From the NCBI GenBank assembly GCA_030704615.1, contig CM060731.1, positions 91,368,756 through 91,432,755 of the forward strand: 64,000 nt of DNA, read 5' to 3'. Below the pieces are notes generated by a model. The model was not told the origin of the DNA and made no database searches. It saw only the letters and a list, made by a program, of their open reading frames with translations. Origin of the DNA: Takakia lepidozioides (taxonomy: Eukaryota > Streptophyta > Takakiopsida > Takakiales > Takakiaceae). A program made the translations under genes and the position numbers. Shown one piece after another: positions 1 through 10,948 of this stretch; position 1 is the stretch's first letter, and the number at the start of each line of letters is the position of its first letter.

Positions 1-3000
1 ACACAGTCCTTTTATGACGAACCACCACGAAGACCCTTGATTCCCGGTGATGAGTCGCGGGTGAGTCTTGGCCCACCTACCACGGCCCCAATGGACCGTG
101 ATAAGTCCTAAGACTCCCCATGACTCCCACCACAAGGTCTCAGCCCCATGGTGAGTCCTATGCCACCCCCACTAAGACCCACTAAGCTACCACCACCCCT
201 CGTGGAACCACCCCCACCGCAACCCGGTGTGTGGGGCTCCACCTAGTGAGCGCCTTTGCCTCCTTGAGTGCCTTGGGCACTCAAGGGTGCTTCAGCCCCC
301 ATACCTGTTGCCACTGCCCCCACCACAGGGGCAACCCCTCTTGTGTCGTGACCCCCTGCCCTCAAGGCAAAGGGCCGCGACATAGCGAGCCGTCATGACA
401 ACTACAGCTGAAGCACAACCCCCATTTTTGATCTACTTACACTATGCACCTTCAAGCACAAAAGGATTGATTGAACCACATATCTAAAAAGGGTGCTCGC
501 TACGACGTCATGGAGTAGCCTCAACCCACTGGGTCCCACCATCCTATCTCCCACCACTCCACGCTCTTGCTAGAGCAACTCACTGGTCCCACCACCCTCC
601 TGGCAGCACTCCTGTCGTCGTTGTTCATAGCTCCATAAGTTTCCAGATCGTAGGTTGTTTCTAGAATGTTCCATAGCCCACCGCCCCGTTGTTTTTTCTA
701 GAACTTTCCCCTATTTCTACACAGGGACCTACACCTGCCCTCATTATTCGCACGTTCCAGCAGCCCAACCCGCACTCCCCATTGGCTGGGCCATTCGCCT
801 TCATCTTTCTGACCTTTCCGATTAACGCCTTGGGATCCTTAATTTTCGGACCCTTCATTTTGTTAATTAATACAGGTGGCCTTATTACATTGGCCCCCTC
901 TTTTAACTCCTGGACCACGCTAATTCCTGGACCACTCTAGAATTAACCGGGCCAAATGAAACTGCTTTACATATTCATTGAAGAAGCAGAAGGGATTAGA
1001 ATTGAGAGTCGACAACACAGTCAGACTTGACTAATTTGTTGTTGAAGTTCTCGCCTCCTTTTTCAGCCACAATCTGAAGGCTTATATGTAATTGGGTTAT
1101 ATTGGGTTATATGTAACATGCCACAAATCTCCCCAGAGAGGTTTTCATGCACAGTTGCAGGTAATCGCAGTGATGTGGCCAAAGTTTATTGCATTTTATG
1201 GGATGGAATCCTTCTTGTAGATGACAGGATATGCAGGGATCAGTAAAGCTTCTGGGCTCTGTTGCAGGGCATTGAGCAACGATCTTAGGTGCTCGCAGTG
1301 ACAAAGCTGCAGAAGAACGTATCCCCAATAAGCACTAACTAAGCTTCCATCCGGGAAACTGAATAGTCGCGCTAAACAAGTAGAAAATTTCATGTTGTAT
1401 CTGTTTATCTTTCACATGGACAAGCATCCACATAAAGTCAAACCAAAACCATGATTCTAACAGATATCCCTCAGGCGATCATTAGCTCTTCAACCAGCTA
1501 GTAGGCCTTTTCTTGTTTACTTGCACATAAGAATGTAAAAGGCGTAGACTGATATCCTATGAAACTATTGCATTCGGAATGCCATTCAAAGCAAATCTAT
1601 GCAACAGTCAAATTTCCTTGGAGAGAGTAGCCAAGACCTCAGATTCCAGAGTTGGAATTCCACACTCATACATAACAAACAAAGACACTTACAGATGAAA
1701 TTACTAGAACCGAAGCTGACCACCCTGAAAAAATCAGAAAACAAGGGGTTCCTAGCCCATGGATGATTGAATCAAATGATATTGGGACCATGAAAATATC
1801 AGACCAAGGCCGAGCAGGGGCAATAGCCATGTACCCATCACATTCCTTGAAATCACCATGGGCAAACTGGGAACAGATAAAGAGAGATGAAAACATCACC
1901 GCCTCCCTGCTTTCTCCATATGGGTCCATTCATGTAATGACAACAACGGAAATGCTGTTTGAAAAAACATCCTCTAATTACACACTCAGAACTGTTAAAA
2001 GGATGCAGTAACTGTGCAGCAAGGGGGAATGCAGCGCTCAAACACATGCCATCTGCCACACCAGTCCTTAGTTAACGAAGACACATAAAAAAGAAAGAAA
2101 CGTATTAAAAGACGACAAATCCCACAATCAACTTGTCTTGTGATCAGTAACCATGTTGACAGCCTGCAATGGATGGCAGCCCACCTAGTTTAACCACAAT
2201 ACAGCACGAATCTCTGGCTTTGCACGCACAAGAAATGACCCAGCCTGGCAAGTTGCCAAGATGTTTAGTGATGGACGCAAGGCAATCCACAATAACATTT
2301 AGGGTGAGGACCCAAAAATTGCACTGGATTTCCGTCCTGTTGCATGGCTATATGGTGAGAAGATTGCCCAGCAACAATAAACCCTCACAAAGAATGATCA
2401 TGAAGAGGGAATAGAATGCAGTCGCCTGCCCGGTGCAGTCTGCCAAGAGAGCTCCGTGCACCTAGTTAGTCAAATTCAGGAACAACATAGGGATTGCGGG
2501 TGGCCTGGCCGATGGCTAACCCCCAAACCTCAGTTTTGCAGCATGGCCAATTACAGAGACAGACAATCATAATGTTTGCCTCTAAAACGACAGAACGGGC
2601 AAGACCATGATCCACAACAGAATGCAGAAACATACTCGAGATTGGTTTACAGTGCCAGATGGGACTAGCCCAGGTGTGGCACTTCCTACACCTGCAATAA
2701 AAGGTGAAAGAGACAGTTGCGATGATCACAACAACACCCTTGGGGGGCATAGATCTTAATCAATATATTGGGAGGGATCTGACTCAATATCTTGAAGCAA
2801 AGACTCACTGCATGGCACCAAGCATCTCAAGGCTATGAGCACTACTTGGCACAGCATACACGACCTGCATCTGAGCAGGGCGAACAAGTACAGTGAGCTC
2901 TGGATGGTAGCATCTTGCCATTCACTGGCAAAAGGGCTAGCATACATTGGAAAAACTGCCTGCAAAGATATGTATACAGCGATCTACAAGTGGATCGAAG

Positions 3001-3499
3001 TACAGAGGCTGAGTGAGTTCTTTATTAACAAAAATAGCACATTCCCCCAAACAAGTGCTTTTTCAAAAGTTTCAGTCAAACACAAATCTGGATCTCGGTT
3101 CAAGACAATCTGTCTCCATGCTCGTCAGCTGTGCCTCTCCAACTTTGAGATGTTAGTTGGAAGGAGTTTCACGAACAACTGCAGAAGAAACACACATGAT
3201 GATGTGTTGGTCAGTCCCACATGAAGTGAAGCGTATGCATGACCGTGCTCTGAAGTTGAAATTTAGGCTAGATTGTGATTTTCCATAGCTTCTGGTAGGT
3301 TCTTCTTCGTGGAAATTCATGGTGGGTCTGATAGGCGATAAAGGGTCCTACTACCAAAGCTCTGCCAGAGGTGAGAATGGACGGGGGAGACCATAGCAGG
3401 AGCCATTACTGTTGCGCAATACTCATTCCAGTAGAGGACTTCAATTCAAGTGGATCGCGGCCTTCAGCAAACCAACCCCCATCCCCTCTTCTAACAGTC
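1..3499. other. Unassigned stretch, no gene recognised
   Basis: No protein family, RNA gene or transposon could be recognised here on either strand. The first 660 bases are C-rich on the plus strand with many short CCACC/GAGTC-like words. About 690-940 both strands stay open in overlapping frames, which looks like base composition rather than a gene. If the ATP synthase epsilon gene on the minus strand (start 3739) is spliced, its last exon and 3' UTR would lie in this stretch, but I could not identify them. Confidence 0.4.
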
Positions 3500-3739
3500 C
3501 TATGCAGCATCCGACACCTTCAAGGGGGAGAGAGGAGAGAGATTACCAGACTTCTCCGGGGCTCCATCAAGCCATTTCTGAAACTTGTACGACACGCGCT
3601 CCCGGTCGAGGGCTTTAGTCTTGTAGGGCTCCTTGAGGCAGTTCCTCACCATGGCTGCGCAAGCGTTTGCATACGCAATGTATGTCATTCCCGCATTTCG
3701 CCAGTATGGCGCCGCACCCGCTACCGCTGCTCCTGACAT
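3500..3739 (-). CDS. Mitochondrial F1-ATP synthase subunit epsilon
   Basis: This is the small epsilon subunit of the mitochondrial F1Fo ATP synthase, part of the central stalk in the matrix; it corresponds to eukaryotic mitochondrial epsilon, not bacterial or plastid epsilon. The ATG at 3739-3737 opens a frame with the family hallmarks: an aromatic-Trp start ([15 protein letters not shown]), the [10 protein letters not shown] block, and the KALDRERV...KWLDGAPEK end, as in plant epsilon of about 70 residues. The frame stays open to 3500, giving 79 residues. However, a good splice donor (TCTG|GTAATC, GT at 3546-3545) falls just after the conserved GAPEK, so the true last codons may be in a downstream exon. 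The start is supported by the match of the first residues to the family and by a pyrimidine/purine-biased leader. It is the only ordinary housekeeping gene seen in the window and shows no lesion. Confidence 0.85.
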   Translation of the reverse strand: MSGAAVAGAAPYWRNAGMTYIAYANACAAMVRNCLKEPYKTKALDRERVSYKFQKWLDGAPEKSGNLSPLSPLKVSDAA

Positions 3740-5849
3740 CCTAAGTCTCTTCTCCTTCCTTATCTCTCTCCTTCCCTTGTAATAATAACCCAATTGCGTT
3801 CTCTCAGTATTTCTCTCTCCTCGTGCAGCTGATGTCAGCAGGATGGAGGGCGGCCATAGCTGAAATGGAAGTATACGTATTTCGTTTGTTCAATACGTAC
3901 GTAGGTATGTAGGCTCGTAGATAGGCAGGTAGGTATATAGGTTCATGCTTCGTCCACGAATACTTACCTCTATACATCCATCTCCTCTCCTCTTTGTAGG
4001 CCTCTGGAAGGAGCATGGAGAAGTGCAAGGTGTTCATGTGGGTCGAGCTCCATGGCACAAACCTACAGAACCTGGTTTTAGAGTGATTTATCTTTGCAAA
4101 GACCATGCGTCGTTCTCATACCAATCTGCCTCGTCAAATACTTACGGTTACGCTTCTTCTGTCTATGTTTCTTGTCTCTGCAATTTGAAGGCGCTCTGCT
4201 TTTTACATTGTGTGATGGGTGTCCACGGCTCCGCCGATGACTCGTCTGGTCCTTAAGAAAAAAAATTCAATTTGAGTTCTCTCTTCTTCGTCAACCAGAG
4301 GAAAGACACCTCAATTAGCCCTCTACGCCTTGCCATGTGGCAACTACCAGGAGAGGTTTGCTGCGAAGTCCTTACATGTTGGCCATAATGCTCACCCATT
4401 TAAGTCACGGCGGGAATTAGCTTCAGACTTCCTGTCACTGCTATTGCTTCTGACTAGTTTAGGGTCGTCTGAATGTTTTGGGGGTCTTCTCCCCTGCTTA
4501 TATAGCGTTCTGCAAATTGATTTTCTCCTTCTCTTATTCAGGTCGTTTCAGTAGAATTTGATATCCATTGACCCAGAAACGGAGGGCGACCAGACATGAG
4601 GGCTACACAGCAAGGGAGCACTTGGGGAAGCAGACCGGAGAACTTAGAAAGGGAAGGACAGCAGGTGGTTTGAGGAAGAGTTTCAAGGCCAAAGAGCTGT
4701 GAGTTGCATGATCAAAAGCCAAAATTATGAAGGTTCTAGTTCAGACTTAGGAAAAGTAAGCTCTTTATATGATGGTGACATGAGTTGGAAGTCCCCTCTG
4801 AACTGTAACAATGTACTTGGAAGTTGATTATTATCAATTGGTGTCTTGTGACTGGCATCAGTATGGCAATGAGAACAAGGAGCCAACGAACTTGTGAAGA
4901 TGTGCAGTGCGGCATACTTATGACAGCTCGCAGCTTGATCATATATTCAACCCCTCCCTGGAAGAAACCAAGTATTCTCAAAGGTCCTTCTGAATGTTTC
5001 CTCTTCAGCCTGAATAGTGAGCAACCAATAATAGTATCAAGAAGAGTCAAACATACTGTAAATGTCAGAAATGGGGTAGGAGAGAAGTGAGCTAGACACC
5101 AGGAGAGAAAAGTGGGTTGGGAGAGAGAGAGAAGGATTTGTCAATGGATCTATACAGATCCCATTAACCATTGTGTCTGACCTTGAGATAGCCCTGCAGG
5201 CACAGTCTCCACACTAGTAACCCCATAAGAGCTGATTGTGGATCCACGAGGGTATAGAGCTCAGACCAAGTTTCCATAGCATAAGAGATTGGTAAAATGA
5301 GATGTCTGTAGTTTGAATACAATTGTTGATGTGACAGAAGAGTTGAGCTATTGAAGGGCCTGACTACTTGAAAGAGAACTGAGCTGCCATTACTGAAATG
5401 AGCACTTGCCTCCATGCCCACAAGTAGGTCAGCTCTGTCTCACTTCTTACCTTTCTATTAGCCTAGGGAATCTCTCGCTGGCTTGTGATCTTCACTTTCT
5501 CATAGGTGCGAGTGCAACTTAAACAGCCAGATGGTTTTGTTGAAATATTCTACAGAAGCAGTGCCAATATCAATTAGGATGATATCAGTGCCAGGCCTTC
5601 GAAACAGATTCTTGACCAAATTGTCATTGGCTCTTTGGAATCGTTATGGCAATTTGTGGTCAGTTTCATATCCTGCTGGGGCAATACTCTCTGGTAGAAT
5701 AAGGCTTCATATTGCAGATGGTGGGCATGACAGTCAGTGGCCAGAGTGCTGTTGTAATTGGCTGGCTATCAGAGGCTTAGAAGGGCTATTACCTTCCATT
5801 TGGAAGCTGGACACCTTTCAACGGCAGTAACTGGGCAATGTGGTTGCCC
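3740..5849. other. Unassigned stretch upstream of the epsilon gene
   Basis: The part just upstream of 3739 probably contains the promoter and 5' UTR of the epsilon gene: it is rich in GGAGAG-type purines on the coding strand. No clear TATA box was found. A short plus-strand reading frame starts at the ATG at 4016 (beginning MEKCKVFMWVELHG), but it has only 23 codons and no homology I can defend. Nothing else convincing was seen to about 5.85 kb. Confidence 0.35.
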
Positions 5850-6045
5850 AAACCTCCCCCAAGGACTCGAAAGTCCCTAAGTACCCACACATTAACTAAC
5901 CGGTTGACCTGAGACTCCCTTTTTATAGCTGGGTTGGCTTAGGGTGACATCCAGCATACACCTATGTGGCTTTGAACCCATGCCCACTTGTATGGCGGCC
6001 TTGTCCCTAACCACTGGGCAATCTGCTGGATGCTTCAGACTGTTA
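5850..6045 (-). mobile_element. tRNA-derived SINE-like element
   Basis: Read on the minus strand, this stretch has the two internal RNA polymerase III promoter boxes of a tRNA-derived SINE. An A-box-like sequence (GCCCAGTGGTTAGGGAC, plus positions about 6004-6020) is followed about 30 bases later by a B box (GGGTTCAAAGCC, plus 5968-5979). No cloverleaf with a paired acceptor stem can be drawn, so it is not a functional tRNA gene. The box spacing is typical of plant SINE heads. The downstream body and 3' end are not defined, so the lower boundary is approximate. Confidence 0.55.
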
Positions 6046-6303
6046 ATGCGTAGTGGGGACTACGCCCTTCTGCCACAACCTACATTCAGAGAGAATGCGT
6101 CTATGCTTTGGTCTCTTCAAGAGAAGAACTATCATTCCACTTTCTAGTAGGATATTGATGCTATGTTGGTGGTCAAGCTCTAAATTTTTCGGGTCACCTC
6201 CATTAGCCGCACTGCCATGAGTGGTAGACTGGGTTAGCATCTGGCCAATACTAATTCACTTTTTACATCACCACAACATTCGGAGCCAATGTTTAACAAG
6301 CCA

Positions 6304-6318
6304 CCCCCCTCCCCCCCC

Positions 6319-6363
<45 letters not shown>
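6304..6363. repeat. Poly(C) tract followed by (CT)n microsatellite
   Basis: A run of about 26 C residues broken by a few T (6304-6329) passes into an uninterrupted CT repeat of about 16 units. It lies directly before a LINE 3'-tail sequence. Confidence 0.95.
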
Positions 6364-6365
<2 letters not shown>

Positions 6366-6424
6366 CGCTCAAACTGGGCGCGGGGTCAATGGCCACAAGG
6401 CTACGGCAAACAACGTCTTATGAG

Positions 6425-6463
<39 letters not shown>
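6364..6463 (+). mobile_element. Isolated LINE 3' tail ending in (CT)n
   Basis: Bases 6364-6430 (CCCGCTCAAACTGGGCG... to ...GAGTACAAT) are almost identical to the 3' end of the LINE body at 9634-9700. They are followed by a CT microsatellite (6431-6463) where the other copy has AT repeats. This is therefore the extreme 3' remnant of an earlier insertion, truncated to about 67 bases. The next LINE copy begins immediately after it, giving a tandem head-to-tail arrangement. Confidence 0.8.
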
Positions 6464-6466
<3 letters not shown>

Positions 6467-6520
6467 AAGGGTTTGAGGTACGAGCATAGTATCTAACTAA
6501 AACTGAATCTGAAGGGCGGC

Positions 6521-7697
6521 ATGAGTAGAAAGGACCTCTTTGTGGGTTGTGTTTACATGCCCACAGAGGGGACCCTTAGTGCTGACGCAGACAAAGTTCG
6601 AAGATGTAAAGCTGGACTGTGCTTCGTTCCTTGCCAAAGGTCAGGTGGTACTATTGGGGGACTTCAATGCCCGGGTGGGCAAAGGGATCCATCAGGACGA
6701 TATCATTGGACCTTTTGGTGAGGACGAGCTGAATTCTAATGGCAGACGGTTAATTAACTGTCTAGAAGAGCTTCAGCTTTTGACCTTGAATAACAGGACA
6801 AGAGGTGACCAAGTGCAGTGGACTCGTGAGAAATCCCAAACTGGGGAACGTTCCATTGTGGACTATATCATAATGGACAAAATTTTGTTCCCCCAGTGTG
6901 CCAATGTGTTGATCGACAGAACTGATATTGGTACCTCTGACCACTTCCTGGTTTGGACTGAGATCAAAAGGTGTTTTCCCACCTCCAAGAGATCTGTGAA
7001 ACGTTCGATTCGGAAGTGGCGCATAGAAAAATTCCACAATGAGGAGGTCAAGGCTGAGTACGTCCAGGCCTTGCAAGAGGCTCTCCCTCATTTTGTCCAA
7101 TCGCTCCAAGAACTTCAGTCACGCTCTGTTAACACAAGAAATGAAGTCGAAAGAGCAGTGGACTCTTGGGAGAGTTTCGTTTCCTCCGTGGCTGACAAGA
7201 TCATTGGGAGGAAACTAATTGTCTGCGGTAGAGCAGTTAATTGGTGGACCAATGAGATTAAACTCAAGATAGCTGAGAGACGAGCCCTCTATAAAGAGTG
7301 CTGCAATTTGGAAACCAACAGAGAATTGTGGGCGAGGTACTACCAGCTCCGTAAAGATATCAATCAGCTTGTTAGGTCTCAGAAGAAATTATACTGGGAC
7401 AAGTTATACAGTGAAATAAACTCAAACCACCATGGTGGCAATGACAAGAAATTCTGGTTGGCCCTTCAACGTTTGTACAAGCCGAAAAACAGTCAGCAAG
7501 TACAAGCGCTGAAGACTACTAAAGGTGCAGTGGTGACTTCATCGGTTGACATTGTCAAAACCTTTGAAACTCACTACAGTATCCTTGGCAGAACTTCTAG
7601 GTCTAACAGTGAGGGGTCTTCTGCTGAATGGAGGGACACAGTTGGAAAAACTGTTCCTATGATTCAAAACAGCCCTGATGAACTGGAGTATATTTGA
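6521..7697 (+). pseudogene. LINE endonuclease C-terminal part and linker
   Basis: Two overlapping frames together give the end of an endonuclease/exonuclease/phosphatase domain. The first frame opens at the ATG at 6521 (MSRKDLFVGCVYMPTEG). It shifts near 6600 into a frame that runs to a TGA at 7695. Visible family signatures are the LLGDFNARVG strand and the catalytic SDH near 6935. After that comes a basic linker of about 230 residues leading into the reverse transcriptase. The endonuclease N-terminal catalytic residues are absent because of 5' truncation. Confidence 0.8.
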
Positions 7698-8789
7698 ATG
7701 GCTTATAATGCTCCCATTAGTTCTTCTGAGATTGTGGAAGCAATTGAACATTTAAATGGATATAAAGCTGATGGACCTGATGGTATTGTCAAGGAGCTTA
7801 TCAAGCACGGTGGCAATCCCATGATAGAGGCCCTAGTTCTCCTCTTTAACCTTATCTGGAAGACTGAAATGATCCCCTTTCGCTGGCAACAGGGGGTCAT
7901 TGTCAATCTATACAAGAAGGGTGACAGAGAAGAACCGGGGAACTACCGTGGCATCACGCTCCTCAATGCTGTTGGCAAGACATTCTGCAGAGTTATAAGT
8001 ACTCGTCTCGAGGTTGATCTGGAGTCTAGAGGTTGTTTCCACGAAGGCCAAGCTGGCTTTCGGCGAAACAGGGGCTGTGTGGATCATATCTTCACTCTAA
8101 GCCAGATTATCCAGGGAAGGAAAAAATAAGGGAAACACACTTATGTTTTTTTCCTGGATGTCAGAAAGGCTTATGACACAGTGTGGAGAGATGGCCTATG
8201 GTTCCGCCTCTGGTCTTGTGGGATCAAGGGAAAGATGTGGAGAGTTGTCCACAACTTGTATGCTCACACCAAAAGCTGTGTCACTGTTAACGGACAGAAG
8301 TCCAACTTCTTTGACATAGACCAAGGTGTAGCTCAAGGATGTACTCTCTCCCCTCTGCTCTTCAATGTTTTCATCAATCAACTCGTCGAGGATGTGGAAA
8401 GTGAGGGATTTGGGTTAAGGGTGGGTGATACCACCATACCAGCCCTTATGTTTGCGGATGACTTCGCAGGCATAGGGGAGACTCCAACCAATCTCCAGGA
8501 GTTGATTGATTGCGCGAAGAGATACTTTGATCTTTGGGGGCTAGAGGCTAATGTCAGCAAATGTGCAGTGGTAGCATTCAGCGACAGAGGAGAGGGAGGA
8601 AGTGATCTTAAGTGGCAGTGGGGTAGCCAAGAGATCCCGGTCCTCCCTTCCTACACTTACCTGGGCGTTGAGTTTTCCTCCAATTGTAATTGGGATGCAC
8701 ATATCCGGAAAGTTGTTCAAACTGGCAAGGGCAAAGCTCTGGGGCTCACTAATTTTTCCACTGCAGAGGGGTCAAGGCTAAGTCTCTAG
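7698..8789 (+). pseudogene. LINE reverse transcriptase domain, interrupted
   Basis: This frame is continuous with the one upstream and would copy LINE RNA at a nicked target. It begins with the fingers region (KADGPDGIVKELIK; NLYKKGDREEPGNYRGITLL). It carries a TAA at 8127-8129 just before the motif A strand with its catalytic Asp (FLDVRKAYDTV). It then continues through motif B and the FADD catalytic box (about 8450-8465). The frame closes at 8789; the coding sequence resumes in another frame at about 8800. The two stops show that this copy cannot make active enzyme. Confidence 0.85.
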
Positions 8790-8800
8790 AATCCATTCAA

Positions 8801-9478
8801 GTGGGGGTGCTTAAGGAGTGTATGTCAGCATGCTCCAAAACAGCCAATGTGGCTGTTCGGGGTGAGTTTGGCATTCCATCCTTAAGCTCCCGACGAGATG
8901 AATTCAAGGTCAGATGGTGGGGTCAGCTGCAACATATGCCCAACACCAGATATTCTAAGTTAATCGACTCTATATCTTGGAAACAGGACCGCCCTGTCAA
9001 ACAGGCTAAGTCCTGGCAGAAGAGAGTAGAAGAGATTCTCAAGGACCTGGACCTGGATCCGCAAGTCTTGACCCTGCTGGATAAATCTGACTTAGAGGCT
9101 GTAGTGTCCAAAGCCATGTCTGTTGCCATGAGATTGTCTGATGAAAATGAAGTTAGGCAGAAAACTTCCCTGAACTTGTTTCCAGTCAGTGACATGGGGG
9201 AGGACATCTTGGATGACCTCAAGGGTCTACCCACTCTCTGCACTAGACTGAAATTTAAACTCAGGGCAGGAAGCCTACCTTTGAACAGCAAACAGAAGCA
9301 GAGAGGAAAGGGAGAGTGCAATTGCCCGTTGTGTGGGCAATCTGAAGACAGTATTCATTTTCTGATACACTGTCCGGGGTTCTCTCACCAAAGAGACGCT
9401 CTCTTCAACTCTATCAAGGGAATTGTGCCTGCAACTTTGAAAGTCTCGAGGCTGAGCCAAAAGCCCAGGCCCTCCTGA
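8801..9478 (+). pseudogene. LINE C-terminal domain with Cys/His finger
   Basis: This continues the LINE protein after a frameshift. It includes a region rich in charged helices (RRDEFKVRWWGQLQHMP) and ends with a CPLC...H...HCP finger followed by SHQRDALF, the arrangement common at the C-terminus of plant and animal LINE polyproteins. The frame ends with a TGA at 9476-9478. The stretch at 8880-9020 reappears, inverted, at about 31.5 kb inside a PPR pseudogene. Confidence 0.75.
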
Positions 9479-9633
9479 GGCCTAGTTTTTGGGCAAATCA
9501 CACACAGCAGATTGATGCTTGTGTGAAGGGATTTCTAGAGGATATCTGGAAAACCCGGATTAATTCTTTATATGAAGGTAAGTCTTACTACCAACGTCAG
9601 CCCCTGACAGAGGTAGGTTCTGTTCCTTTTGTT

Positions 9634-9732
9634 CCCGCTCAAACTGGGCGCGGGGTCAATGGCCACAAGGCTATGGCAAACAACGTCTTATGAGTACAAT
9701 ATATATATATATATGTATGTATGTATGTACTC
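9634..9732 (+). repeat. LINE 3' tail with (AT)n and (GTAT)n microsatellite
   Basis: The conserved 3' sequence CCCGCTCAAACTGGGCG... to GAGTACAAT (9634-9700) is followed by AT repeats and then ATGT repeats to about 9730. The same tail occurs at 6364 and 10344, and inverted near 31.64-31.68 kb, each with a different or variant simple-sequence tract. Confidence 0.9.
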
Positions 9733-9744
9733 AATTACCTGAAT

Positions 9745-10425
9745 ATTAGGTAGGAAGAACGGACCCTGCTAGATAAAGCTGACTTGGAGGCTGAAGTGTC
9801 TAATGCCATGTCAGAAGCATGGAGAATGTTCAAACAAAACAAAGTTAGGCATAAAACTTCCCTTTCCAGTTTGTGACATGGGTGAGGACCTGAAGGATGA
9901 TCTGAAGGGCCTACCTACCCTTGGCACTAGACTGAAAGTTAAACTCGGGGTGGGGAGTCTACCTTTGAACAATAAACAGATGCAGAGAGGAAAGGAAGAT
10001 TGTCAATGCCTGATGTGTGGGCGGCCTGAAGACAATATCCATTTTCCAGTACAATTCTGCACTCCATGTCCAGGGTACTCTCATCAGAGAGCGACCCTCT
10101 TCAGGGCCATCAGGAACATAGTCCCTGCACCTCTGTCCGCCAACTCTCAAAATCTCAAGGCTGAGCCTAAAGCCCTGGCCCTGTTGGGGTCTAATTGATG
10201 GGCAGCTCACACACAGCAAATTGATATTTGTGTCGGCTTTCTAGAGGAAATCTGGAAAGCCCGAACTCATTGTTTATATCAAGGTAACTCCCTCTATTGG
10301 AGTGAGCCCCTCAGAAAGGGATAGTGTCTGTTCCCTCTTGTTTCGCCCAAACTGGGTGTGGGGTCTATGGCCACAAGGCCATGGAAAACAACATCTTATT
10401 AGTACATTCTCTCTCTCTCCTCTCC
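9745..10425 (+). mobile_element. Second LINE copy, 3' fragment only
   Basis: This fragment holds only the last part of the LINE ORF and the 3' tail. The frame at 9803-10198 matches the C-terminal domain of the copy ending at 9478: it has VCDMGEDLKDDLKGLPTLGTR, the finger CLMCGRPEDNIHF..., and the SHQRATLF block. It is diverged from the first copy at many positions and has a small in-frame insertion within the finger. The tail is followed by a CT microsatellite from about 10407. Confidence 0.82.
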
Positions 10426-10948
10426 TTTTTTTTTTGGTCTTGCGAATGCATTCTCTCTCTTCCTTTTTTCCTTTTGGGTTTAAGTATGGTGTTTTTTACG
10501 ATATGAAAGCTAAAACTTTGTCATGGCGAGTCTTTCAGTCGTGATATAGAAACTCAATACGTCTGCACCCTCTGCCCGGATTTGGTTAAGAGGTGGGGAG
10601 TTATCACAGCTGGTCAATGTTATAGAATATGTGGTTCATTTTGTCTCGCCTCTCTATGTTAGGAGACACCATTCTTTCTGGTTTCCTTCCTCTTTTCATT
10701 GTTTCTTCTTCCATTTGATGTTGTGACTTGGTAACTTTGGTTTTCATCTTTGAAAGTTCTTCTTTACCTTGGTTGTGGCTATTGCATTCTATCTTTGGTT
10801 ACATCTCAAATATGAGGTCAGACCTTGTACAAGGCTCTCACTTTGATATATAAGTAATCTCAATGAAGGTTGCTGGAGTAGTGTTGTAATCCCCATTTCA
10901 GGTAGCAAAAAACCCTCTGTTTCTTATTAATTGTTGGAATCATGCAGG
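10426..10948. other. Intergenic sequence upstream of the PPR gene
   Basis: This is T-rich on the plus strand with no recognisable gene. It probably contains the promoter and 5' UTR of the PPR gene. A TATA-like GATATATAAG lies at about 10845-10854, some 100 bases before the start codon, but no other support is available. Confidence 0.35.

Larger units (their letters stand above)
6464..9712 (+). mobile_element. 5'-truncated non-LTR (LINE) retrotransposon, inactive
   Basis: This copy contains the C-terminal part of an AP-like endonuclease (GDFNARVG, then the terminal SDHFLVW block), a reverse transcriptase and a C-terminal Cys/His finger. RT motifs include FLDVRKAYDTV (motif A), GVAQGCTLSPLLFNVFIN (B) and LMFADDFA (C, the FADD box). 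The finger reads CPLCGQSEDSIHFLIHCPGF, as in many LINE C-termini. The endonuclease N-terminus is missing. There is a frameshift near 6600, in-frame stops at 7695 and 8127, and another frameshift near 8790, so no intact polyprotein exists. The 3' end is at about 9700 and carries an (AT)n/(GTAT)n microsatellite rather than poly(A), which suggests an RTE-like 3' end. An endonuclease-RT LINE clade is likely; the exact clade is not assigned. Confidence 0.88.

Noticed and set aside
661-940. Coding frames open on both strands at 661-940
   Set aside because: The two products mirror each other, show no family similarity and depend on base composition.
5160-5830. Copia-like retrotransposon fragment
   Set aside because: Short frames here were inspected on both strands, but no protease, integrase, RT or RNase H motif was found.
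5950-6040. A functional tRNA gene on the minus strand
   Set aside because: A and B box-like motifs are present, but no acceptor stem or anticodon arm can be paired. A SINE head fits better.
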